A DNA stretch of 23,713 nucleotides, taken from positions 1 to 23,713 of the forward strand of contig PUDQ02000072.1 of the NCBI GenBank assembly GCA_002964805.2. Reading direction: 5' to 3'. The position numbers were made by a program, and so were the translations under genes. A model generated the notes under the pieces. That model saw only the letters and a program-made list of their open reading frames with translations. It did no database searches and was not told where the DNA came from. The DNA is from Trametes villosa (Eukaryota > Basidiomycota > Agaricomycetes > Polyporales > Polyporaceae). This document shows positions 11,907 through 18,467 of the stretch, piece by piece; position 1 is the stretch's first letter, and the number at the start of each line of letters is the position of its first letter.

Positions 11907-12362
11907 ATGCCCGCTGTGTGTCTGCACAGCCTGAATCCCCGGGATTTCCTTGCGGATGTGCAGACGGGCTGCAGGGTCGACAGGCGGCGTGAGCCTCGAT
12001 CCCTCGAGCCGATATTTGCAGATTTTTCCGGCTCGCCGGGATTGCGTGGGCGGCCACTCTGGGAAAGACACGGCTGCAGGGAACTTTGGGACTCGCTCCC
12101 GTTCTCTTGGCCCGTCACAGGTGTGCCCGGTGGTCATCGATGCATCCCCGAATCACGGCCTCAGTTTCTGTGCTCCCCCGGTGAATCCGGGCACGATTTG
12201 TACGCGGCGCATGCCATGCATGCAATATGTGGCTTCCCAGAACGGGCAGGTCTTGCCGCTTCTGAGCTGCCACATTTTGCAGACTTGGCATGCCCGGAAA
12301 GCTCGCCGGAGTGGGCGATGCTCGGCAGAGTGTTATTAGAACACTGCAAGTTTGTAGTGTAG
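11907..12362 (+). CDS. Doubtful 151-codon open frame
   Basis: This is an uninterrupted frame without splice signals or strong codon bias. Its composition is ordinary (NPRDFLADVQTG near the start, a Cys/Pro-rich middle) and I recognise no family. The DNA repeats a loose pattern of CCGG and CCCGG words with TTTGCAGA (for example around 12013-12035 and 12274-12312). The open frame may therefore be a by-product of repetitive sequence rather than a gene. Confidence 0.2.
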   Translation: MPAVCLHSLNPRDFLADVQTGCRVDRRREPRSLEPIFADFSGSPGLRGRPLWERHGCRELWDSLPFSWPVTGVPGGHRCIPESRPQFLCSPGESGHDLYAAHAMHAICGFPERAGLAASELPHFADLACPESSPEWAMLGRVLLEHCKFVV

Positions 12363-12747
12363 TTTCCTCTCCCGTATCTTAGAACTCCTCTCCAAGGCCG
12401 TGTTGAGTGCAGCACATCTTGAGCATGTCTATCGCATGAACTGTGTCAGTTGGGTTCTCCTCGGGCGTGAGCAAGCTACACAACCGGAAGCCATATAGTG
12501 CCTGTGGCGGGAGCCGCCTCGGAGTGGTCTACGGCGTATACACTACATCGTAGACGATCTCGTCGCCGGTAGCCTCTCGCTACGAAGTTGCAACACACCG
12601 CACAAGCCGCTATCGATCGACCGCGGGCGTGCGCAGCCCCGACACACTTCTGTTCCCAGGACGAAGCCGCCCCGCTCGTCTCGCTCGCTCGCACGCGCGT
12701 AGGATTAACAATTAGTATCTATACATCAGCCCGACGCCCCGCGCCCT
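12363..12747. other. No gene seen
   Basis: The frames are short and inconsistent on both strands. I see nothing beyond scattered CG-rich words. Confidence 0.45.
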
Positions 12748-12975
12748 CTACTCGCGATCAGTGTCGTCCGCGTCGCTGGGGACGACGAGCGGGGTCTTGA
12801 TCGCGTACGGCTTCAGACGCTTCGACCGCGTCGCCGGGTCCCGCCGCCGCCCCTTGATGAGGCCCTTGTCCGCCCGCGGCGGACGCGCCGCGCGCGCAAA
12901 GAACCCCGCCGCCGCGAGCGCCGCCCGCTCGCCGTCCTCGAGCGGCCGGAAGCGCACCGTGCCGACCCAGAAGTT
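12748..12975 (-). pseudogene. Truncated C-terminal fragment of a basic protein
   Basis: Reading on the - strand from about 12975 down to the TAG at 12750-12748 gives ~75 residues beginning NFWVGTVRFRPLEDGE and ending VPSDADDTDRE. Nearly every codon ends in G or C, far more biased than the flanking DNA, so this was genuine coding sequence. The middle is strongly basic (KGRRRDPATRSKRLKP) and could be a nuclear localisation or nucleic-acid-binding tail. There is an in-frame stop directly upstream, no start codon and no clean acceptor. Thirteen bases further lies a perfect hairpin (12988-13028). The fragment therefore looks like the 3' end of a gene cut off by an insertion or deletion. The alternative is a last exon whose upstream intron contains the hairpin and tRNA-like repeats. 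Confidence 0.5.
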
Positions 12976-12987
12976 TCAGTAGAGGAA

Positions 12988-13028
12988 GGTGCAACCGTTA
13001 CGCCTATTAGGCGACGAGCGGTTGCACC
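12988..13028. repeat. Nested hairpin with 10-bp perfect outer arms
   Basis: GGTGCAACCG (12988-12997) pairs perfectly with CGGTTGCACC (13019-13028). Inside the loop CGCCT (13001-13005) pairs with AGGCG (13009-13013). It uses the same TGCACC/GGTGCA words as the larger palindrome 260 bp to the right, so both probably belong to one repeat family. Confidence 0.8.
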
Positions 13029-13090
13029 CGCTAGGCGCCCGGGAGGCCCCACCGGCAAAGAATTATTCATGTGATCCACTAGAATAAATC

Positions 13091-13172
13091 TGCTGCGAAC
13101 GGATTCGAACCAACGTTCCGACACCGCTCGCCGCCGCTGCATACCGATCCACCACTGCTCCTTGATAGAGCA
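13091..13172 (-). repeat. Degenerate tRNA-like sequence (possible SINE head)
   Basis: On the - strand a perfect Pol III B-box word GGTTCGAATCC lies at 13111-13101. About 40-50 bases upstream is an A-box-like GAGCAGTGGTGGATC (about 13160-13146). The putative acceptor arms begin TGCT and end AGCA. The T-stem and acceptor stem contain several mismatches and I could not fold a clean anticodon arm, so I do not call a functional tRNA or an isotype. It is more likely a tRNA-derived repeat or a tRNA pseudogene. Confidence 0.4.
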
Positions 13173-13251
13173 CTGTGGTTTATGCCTTAGGACATTTACC
13201 TGGGACCTCTCCACCCGCGTCCCAGCCGCCGCGGCCCAGCCGCCGCCCATC

Positions 13252-13350
13252 CGGCTGCACCCGCGGGTTGCACCCACAGCCTCTACTGCTGCAACCGCGG
13301 CTGCACCCACAGCAGACGCCTGTGCGTGCAGCCGCGGTTGCAACCGCAGA
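13252..13350. repeat. Iterated GGYTGCACCC array containing a 17-bp palindrome
   Basis: The motif GGCTGCACCC/GGTTGCACCC recurs near 13253, 13267 and 13300, with its complement near 13290 and 13334. Within it TGCAACCGCGGCTGCAC (13290-13306) is perfectly inverted at 13326-13342. After a single C-C mismatch on each side, CACAG (13308-13312) pairs with CTGTG (13320-13324), leaving a 7-nt loop. The result is a ~53-nt hairpin of near-perfect stem. Confidence 0.8.
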
Positions 13351-13380
13351 TGCATATAGTCTCACTGCCGCTGACTTGTC

Positions 13381-13462
13381 ATCCACGACAAGTCCGCGCG
13401 CTCATTCTCGCCACCCGCACAAGAGGCAGACATTTCATGGACGACAAGTCCACGCGCTCGTA
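13381..13462. repeat. Imperfect direct repeat with ACGACAAGTCC core
   Basis: CCACGACAAGTCCGCGCGCTC (near 13383) and GGACGACAAGTCCACGCGCTC (near 13440) are two copies about 57 bp apart with three mismatches. They lie between the two tRNA-like sequences and may be part of the same composite repeat. Confidence 0.55.
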
Positions 13463-13505
13463 TCACAGCGAATTCTTCCGCAGCCCCTTCCCCCGATCAA
13501 AAAGC

Positions 13506-13580
13506 AAAACACATGGAGGGATCGAACCCGTGCACTCCCGCAAGTCCACGCCGCGCCCGACCGCTGAGCGACCGGGTCTT
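13506..13580 (-). repeat. Second tRNA-like sequence with Pol III signals
   Basis: On the - strand a good A-box (TCGCTCAGCGGTCGGGC, about 13571-13555) is followed by a perfect B-box core GGGTTCGATCCC (13529-13518) at tRNA-like spacing. A T-run (TTTT, 13509-13506) that could end Pol III transcription follows. The D-arm pairs well (CGCTC with GGGCG). The 5' end does not pair with the 3' end, so there is no acceptor stem and this is not a functional tRNA. A tRNA-derived SINE head is the better reading. Confidence 0.45.
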
Positions 13581-13799
13581 CAAGTCACTGCATCTCTATT
13601 AATGCTATCGAACAGGTTCACGTAGATCCGGCTTTCCCGGCTTTTCAACTCCATGCGATCGTCCGGCCTCGTACTCGATCACTCACCCGTCAGGAACCGC
13701 CACCCACGCGTTTTCCCCGCATTTCGATCACCCCGCGTCTCGATCACCCTCGCTCCTCTCCCCAATCTCTGCCTGCACGTCCTGTCTCTCTCCCCTTCT

Positions 13800-14040
13800 C
13801 CGCAGCCCGACCTCCTCACCCGCCAACGCGTCCACCCCAACCACTGCACCGAACGCGAGCTCCTCTACGACGCGCTCGGTCGTCTTCGTCCCATCAGCAC
13901 GCACGCCTCACCGACCACACGGCCCGCCAGCTGCACACGGACACGGGTCGGCCACGCCCGCTGCAAGATTCACGCAGGCGCACTTGTGGGACGCGGGTGG
14001 GGTGGGTGGCACGGCAAGCGGACATGGCCGCGGCTAACAG
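13800..14040 (+). pseudogene. Coding-like fragment with a probable frameshift
   Basis: The + strand has protein-like sequence in two adjacent frames. First comes TERELLYDALGRL (about 13849-13887). After a shift near 13890 comes HARLTDHTARQLHTDTGRP and onward to VARQADMAAANR, which ends exactly at a consensus GTAAGT donor (14041). An acceptor-like CTTCTCCGCAG precedes the block near 13803. I do not recognise the family. The change of frame in the middle, with no room for an intron, suggests a decayed exon. I find no convincing continuation downstream. Confidence 0.3.
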
Positions 14041-14353
14041 GTAAGTGGGCGAATAACGCGCCGCGCGCGCCGCCCGTGCGCAACTGCTCGCACGTCGCGG
14101 CACAACCTTTGCCCAATATCGCTTCGATCCTCGTCCGCCCACACGCCTCCCATAGTGAATACCAGTATCATAGACTACAGGCCCTCGTATGCACGCCGAA
14201 GCCAGGCCGGATTGTAGAGTAACGCGCGCGCGTTGTCGCGCTACCTATGTACATACACATTTTACCTCCCGTATATCTGATTGAGCCTCCCTCCCCTCTG
14301 TGCCAACGCAAGCAAATGAGAACGCGCCCGAGTGCCACACGCGCGCTTTTTGC
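14041..14353. other. No further exon found
   Basis: After the GTAAGT donor I find no clear next exon on the + strand and nothing convincing on the - strand until the small gene ending at 14354. Runs of CGCG are present around 14060 and 14225. Confidence 0.4.
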
Positions 14354-14864
14354 CTAGTATTCGCCCCCCTCGCGGAACGTCCGCTTGTCCCACCCAAAGC
14401 GCTGTGAAAGGCGACACTTGATCCTGCGGGAGTGTATGAGGAGAGTGCGAAGGCCGTACCCGGCACAATTCTGGTGCTTACTCGTCCTGGTAGCTTTTGT
14501 AAAGCTTGCGCCTGTGGTTCTAGTGCATGCGCGTCAGCCAGGGCTTGCGTTATAACCCGCAGGCACACGTACCCGATGCAAGACAATCTTTCCGCCTCCC
14601 AATTCCTTCGGGATCAGGTAGCTCCCCTCCACGCCGCTGCCGTCCAGCTTGAATTCGATCTGCAACATTGCCTGTACGCATTCAAGTTAGCATCCTACCC
14701 GTGAACGGCTGCGACAACAACTCACGTTGTCGAAGTCTTCCCACTTATAAGTTCTGCGCTCAACACCCCGGAAAACGGAGAGCAGAACCTGCTGGGCTAT
14801 CAATATACAACCCAGGGGTCTGGCGCAGACGGCTTACCTCGCGCGACCTCCAGGTCAGTGGCAT
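14354..14864 (-). CDS. Small protein with possible HicA-like fold
   Basis: Exons on the - strand: 14864-14838, 14788-14726, 14671-14573, 14519-14482, 14423-14354. They give 98 aa; introns are 49-58 nt with good donors (GTAAGC, GTGAGT, GTACGT) and branch sites, and every phase fits. Seen directly: a W-x-D-F-xx-A-M block (about 25-32), a GSG turn near 41, a beta-like SYLIP strand, a strand ending IVLHRNH (about 59-65), and a C-terminal RFGW (about 84-87). From family knowledge, this order of helix, Gly-Ser turn, strand and His-containing strand, followed by a helix ending in a Gly-Trp pair, resembles the HicA-like domain found inside some larger fungal proteins. In bacteria HicA is an mRNA interferase toxin. 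The usual His-Pro-His is Asn-His here, and activity is unknown. The start may lie further upstream, since an acceptor-like CTACAG precedes the ATG. Confidence 0.55.
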
Positions 14865-15031
14865 CGGGGGGGAGTGTGAAGACTGTAGTTAGACGAGCTC
14901 GCGGCAAGCAGAGCAGAGCGGTCCAGGAGGCGGAGGAAAAGCACCAGTTGCGTGCGCGTGTTTGTGGCAGCGCTCGCAGCGTGCGCGAGAAGAAATTCGG
15001 TGTTGTAAGTGAGGCACGGTTGCACGCCTGT

Positions 15032-15441
15032 TCATGCGAGACTACAGAGGTTATCGCTGAGGATGCGCGCGTGTCTCTGTAGCGGGCGGCAACGTATGCA
15101 GGGCCGCGCAAGGTTGCTGCAGCGGAACCGCGCGCACGCGCGCGCGCACGAGACCAACAACAACGACGCGTCCTTGACACCACCGACGACGCGTCCTCTC
15201 GAAGGTGCGCGCGCTGGTGTTCGTCTCACCTGCGCGGCCATTTTACGACCACCCGCGCAAGGTTGCTGCAGCGGGCAGGCGCAGCCGCACGCGCGCGCGC
15301 GTGACCAAAAACAACGCATCCTCTCGAAGGTGCGCGCGCGCGTGTTACCCTTACCAGCGCGGCCACTTTACGACCACGCGCCGTCCCAAATCAGGGCGCC
15401 ACTCACAGATTACCTCCGAGGACATTGTCATTGTATGCCAT
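15032..15441 (-). CDS. Doubtful small gene made of duplicated exons
   Basis: Reading the - strand, an ATG near 15441 opens a frame that reaches TGG CCG CGC TG| at 15355. A 36-nt exon follows (15265-15230), then a last exon from 15116 to a TGA at 15034-15032. Introns would be 89 and 113 nt, both ending CTGCAG. The second exon repeats the end of the first (RVVVKWPR in both), because the intervening ~150-bp unit is tandemly duplicated. All phases match, but codon bias is modest and no family is recognised. The frame also continues open upstream of the chosen ATG. Confidence 0.25.
15104..15377. repeat. Tandem duplication, units of 149 and 125 bp
   Basis: Unit 1 is 15104-15252 and unit 2 is 15253-15377. 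Both begin CCGCGCAAGGTTGCTGCAGC, contain CTCTCGAAGGTGCGCGCGC and end GCGCGGCCAYTTTACGACCAC. Unit 2 is shorter by 24 bp, largely in the AACAACAACGACGCG part. Both carry long alternating CG/CA purine-pyrimidine runs that could favour Z-DNA. Confidence 0.85.
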
Positions 15442-15661
15442 TGTCCTGCGCGCGGCGCGATACACTCGCAAGACCTACCTCCGCAATTCGTGCTCATGCT
15501 GCTGCAGGCCGTCCCCACCTCCCGCCTGCGACACCTGTGAGCACGTCGTTTGCCCTTTTCCGCTCGATATGTGGCGCTGATGCCAATCATGCGTGTATTA
15601 GGCTCTGACGCTCTTCTTATCAACCCGCGCGGCGTGCAGGTTTGTCATACTCACCTCGCGG

Positions 15662-16116
15662 TCACTTGTTCGCGATGCTCATCTCGTCCAGCCCGCCCCG
15701 TTCGGCGACCATTGTCACCGTCGCTGCAAGGTAAGCTGCCAGGTGTTGGATTGAAAGGCCTATTGCCACCATGAGGGCCACATAATGCCGTCCCGAACGG
15801 CCGTCACGCGCGATCGCCTTCAGCACCTGCCGTCTGGGCAGCTATAGTACATCTGGAACGCTGAACTTGCGAAGCTCAGACTGTTGCTGCTGCACACCTG
15901 TCGCAACGTTCTGGCGGCCACTCTTTGTAGCTGGCGACCTCTTTGTAGCTGGCGACGGTCGCGTGGGTCCACGTCGGCACGCCTCCTGCGCGGAAGCGCT
16001 GTCCTTTCGGTCGTCGCGTATACTTACATGACCCATCTCCACCGCCGCCCACCTTTCGCCGGCCGTCCCGGCTCCCCTCGCTTGCTCACTGTCGCCCGCT
16101 GTTCAGTCCACCACAT
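15662..16116 (-). CDS. 118-aa basic protein with hydrophobic C-terminal half
   Basis: Exons 16116-16028, 15985-15898 and 15841-15662 are joined by introns of 42 and 56 nt. The first has a GTAAGT donor; the second has a weaker GTGTGC donor. The ATG (MWWTEQRATVSKRG) directly follows an in-frame TAA, which supports the start. Residues 1-75 are strongly basic (GGRRWRWVMRRAD; QLQRGRQLQRVAARTLRQL). Residues about 78-105 are apolar (YVALMVAIGLSIQHLAAYLAAT) and could be one membrane helix or a buried helix. The tail is MVAERGGLDEMSIANK. Exon 2 carries an exact 18-bp tandem duplication that repeats six residues. No family is recognised. Orientation and style match the other small - strand genes here. 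Confidence 0.5.
15921..15956. repeat. Exact 18-bp tandem duplication
   Basis: CTCTTTGTAGCTGGCGAC occurs twice head to tail (15921-15938 and 15939-15956). It lies wholly within the second exon of the 118-aa gene and keeps the frame, adding six residues. Confidence 0.95.
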
Positions 16117-16433
16117 TTAGCGCGCACCGCGACCCCGAGGCTCACCTCGCGACCACGTGCCCGCGTTCCCGATCTGGCGGTCATTGACTTCCAGGCACGA
16201 TGCCCCGATCGATCCAGGCACGTTCCGCATTCGCACTGTCCGGTCAACAGATCAGTAACCGCTACCTGACGTTAAGTCTCGTTAGATCTCGCGCACGCGC
16301 CCGTCCACAGTGCCACTCTCGCCTACCTCGCCTACATTACCGCACCCCACCAACCCGCGCCGTCTCCGTCCCATCCCCTATGACCTACACAGCAGCCCGC
16401 ATCGTCCCCCGAATCCGCTCGCCTCCGCTTTTC
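16117..16433. other. No gene seen
   Basis: This is the gap between the 118-aa gene start and the end of the next - strand gene. Frames are short and I see only scattered CG-rich words. Confidence 0.4.
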
Positions 16434-17258
16434 TTAATTGGTAGATTTCCTACAGACAATAAATCTGATTCCCACGAGCTCCTCCCCGTTCTCAACGACG
16501 ACGCTGAGCCGGCGGGCGTTGTACTGTATGCCCCGCGCGACCGTCTCCATCCTCCCCTTGTCCTCCGTTCCGTGCGCCTGCGCCTTGTGTTCTCCCGCAG
16601 CACCATGAGCATGCTCGCCCGCAGCCGCCCCAACCGCTGCCCGCGCCGTTCGCGATAGCCCTGCCTCGACCGCGGCTCTGTCGTGACTCGCGCCGTAGAC
16701 CCTCGCGGAGGTCTTGGACCACAGCCGCTCGATCATCTCACCCTCCCACTCCCCGTGACCGCACCGTTCGATCATGCGCGCGTACGACGCTTCGACGATA
16801 CGGTTATTCCAGCGGCGCCACGGATCCTCAGCGCGCTGGTTTGGCGGCAGGCGCTCGGTATCCTCCCCGCGAGGGGCCTGTGGGACGTCGGCTCCATCGT
16901 CCACGTCGGCGTCGGGGTACGGCGGGCAACGCTCCGGCGCGTCCTCCGCGGCCGCGTCTATCCCGGCAGCAAGTCGGACTGCGCGCTGGTTCTCTACGTA
17001 GTTCAGCACCGGTACCAGGTGCCGCCCCCCCGCCGCTGCCATGCAGGCCCGCTTGAGGGTGTCGGTGGCCTTCCTGCCGTCGTCGGGACGTAGTCGCAGG
17101 TAGCCGCTCTTCGCCCGCGGAACACCAGGCGCGGGGTATCCCCAACATATGAGCATTGTGTAGAGGGCGGCACGGGCGCAGAGAGAGAGGGCGAGGCGGC
17201 GGTGGACGACGTCGTCGTCGGGTAGAAGTTGGGGGTTCAATGAGAAGAGAGCCCAGTG
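16434..17258 (-). CDS. Orphan protein of ~270 aa, 5' exon uncertain
   Basis: One frame is open from about 17300 down to TAA at 16436-16434. There is no ATG near its 5' end. An acceptor-like GGGTGTAG just before 17258 suggests that the coding exon starts there (YYHWALFSLNPQLLPDD) after a short upstream exon. An ATG about 40 bases upstream would fit the phase through an unusually short 34-nt intron. The protein is Ala/Arg/Glu-rich. The N-terminal third looks helical (HRRLALSLCARAALYTMLICWG), followed by an acidic Pro/Asp stretch (PYPDADVDDGADVP) and a C-terminal Ala/His/Gly-rich part. I recognise no domain. It is transcribed away from the + strand gene at 17581, sharing the intervening ~320 bp. 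Confidence 0.5.
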   Translation of the reverse strand, partial: HWALFSLNPQLLPDDDVVHRRLALSLCARAALYTMLICWGYPAPGVPRAKSGYLRLRPDDGRKATDTLKRACMAAAGGRHLVPVLNYVENQRAVRLAAGIDAAAEDAPERCPPYPDADVDDGADVPQAPRGEDTERLPPNQRAEDPWRRWNNRIVEASYARMIERCGHGEWEGEMIERLWSKTSARVYGASHDRAAVEAGLSRTARAAVGAAAGEHAHGAAGEHKAQAHGTEDKGRMETVARGIQYNARRLSVVVENGEELVGIRFIVCRKSTN

Positions 17259-17580
17259 ATAATACCTACACCCCTGTTCACCGCCGCCGACGTAGTCACT
17301 CCCCCATCCCTATCTGATCTCATCGCCCGCTGGTCAGTCAGATCTCCCCCCGCTTGAAATGCTCATCCTCCTCCAGCCATCAGTGCACAACACGTGCGCG
17401 CCTGCGACCCCCCGCCTTCGCCAGTCCATCCACGCTCAGACCGACTCCCCTCAGCGCGCGCCCTCTGCCCTGCATCTCCCGTTCGTCGGCACACCTCCTT
17501 CTCCAATCTGATTCTCTCTCTCTCTCTCCCCCCGCTCGCTGTCCCCTCCTCCGTCGTCCCCTTCGTCCCCACCCGCAAAC
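17259..17580. promoter_or_regulatory. Shared divergent promoter region, CT-rich
   Basis: This lies between the - strand orphan and the + strand 163-aa gene. The last ~80 bases before 17581 are almost pure pyrimidine on the + strand (a TCTCTCTCTCTCTCTCC run at 17511-17530, then CCCCTCCTCCGTCGTCCCCTTCG), the typical CT-rich element next to fungal start sites. No TATA box is obvious. Confidence 0.5.
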
Positions 17581-18178
17581 ATGATCGAATTCACCTGCGA
17601 CGGCGATGTTACTCTCGCCGGCGCCGCCGGTCTGCACGCCTTCGTCCTCACCGTGCACTCCGACCACGCCGGTCATCCCCCGCGCGAACCTTGCGTGGTG
17701 AGTGCCTTGGTCCGCTCTCACTGCACGCGCTCACCGTGGGGTTTCCCAGATCAACCTTCCCGTCCGGCTTGCGAACGTCTTGCAAGTCGACCGCCTTGCC
17801 TGGGATGCGTTCCTAGACGACGTTCGCTGTCGGTTCCCCGAGGACGTCAGCCAGGAGCAGATCACCGCGCTGCAAGCTGTAGCCTACATCTACTCCTGGT
17901 TTGCGGGCCAAGTGTTGGCCACCAACGTTTCCGAGCGAGCGGGCGATCTCGGCGGATTGTGGGACGAACTCGTGGAGCTGGCGCGCACGGCCATCGTGAT
18001 GGGGATGATGGTCCCCACCCCCGGCGAAAACCTGCTCATGAACCTGCAGCTGTGGGGAAAGCGTGCGATACCCGTGAGTCTCAATTCAGTCCACTCGCGG
18101 GTTCGCCTTACCAAGACTGTCCTTCAGGACGCCTTTCCCGCAAACTTCGACGTTTACGACGAGGACGCAGAACCCTGA
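17581..18178 (+). CDS. 163-aa hypothetical protein
   Basis: Exons 17581-17697, 17750-18073 and 18128-18178 are joined by introns of 52 and 54 nt, both with GTGAGT donors and CCAG/TCAG acceptors, all in phase. The ATG follows a long CT-rich leader, which supports the start. The product begins MIEFTCDGDVTLAG and has a largely helical centre (RLAWDAFLDDVRCRF; ALQAVAYIYSWFAGQ; LWDELVELARTAIVMGMM). It ends in an acidic tail (DVYDEDAEP). There is no signal peptide. I do not recognise the family. It is the only gene of the 14-24 kb block read on the + strand. It converges with the gene ending at 18468. Confidence 0.65.
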
Positions 18179-18467
18179 TACCCTCGCACCCCATCCACCC
18201 CATTTCCCTTCGCGTCATTCCGTAGGTAGAAGCTACGGCCCCCAATCATCATCTGCCTCACGTCCGCGTGCAATACGTTCGCCCGTGAGCCGTGCATTTA
18301 GCACTTCGCCTAGATTAACCGTGAGTCCATGCATGAGTGAGCGTATACAATATGTACCTGCACAACATGGTCTTTTCTGTGTGTCCGGCGGCCTTGCCCT
18401 CAAAACTCTATATACCGTGTGTCGCCCTCAACGCTTTAGGCAGCCTTCGCCAGCCTTCCGTGCGCGC
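18179..18467. other. Convergent intergenic region
   Basis: This is the 3' flank of two converging genes. I see no open frame or structure I can support. Confidence 0.45.

Noticed and set aside
13252..13350. CRISPR-like repeat array
   Set aside because: The repeats are short, irregularly spaced and in both orientations, and the genome is eukaryotic; it is a palindromic repeat cluster.
13091..13580. Functional tRNA genes
   Set aside because: B boxes are perfect, but acceptor stems do not pair and no clean anticodon arm forms, so a tRNA isotype cannot be called.
15009..15608. 199-codon frame on the + strand across the tandem duplication
   Set aside because: Its openness follows from CG-rich repeats; it is low-complexity His/Ala/Arg with no start context or family.
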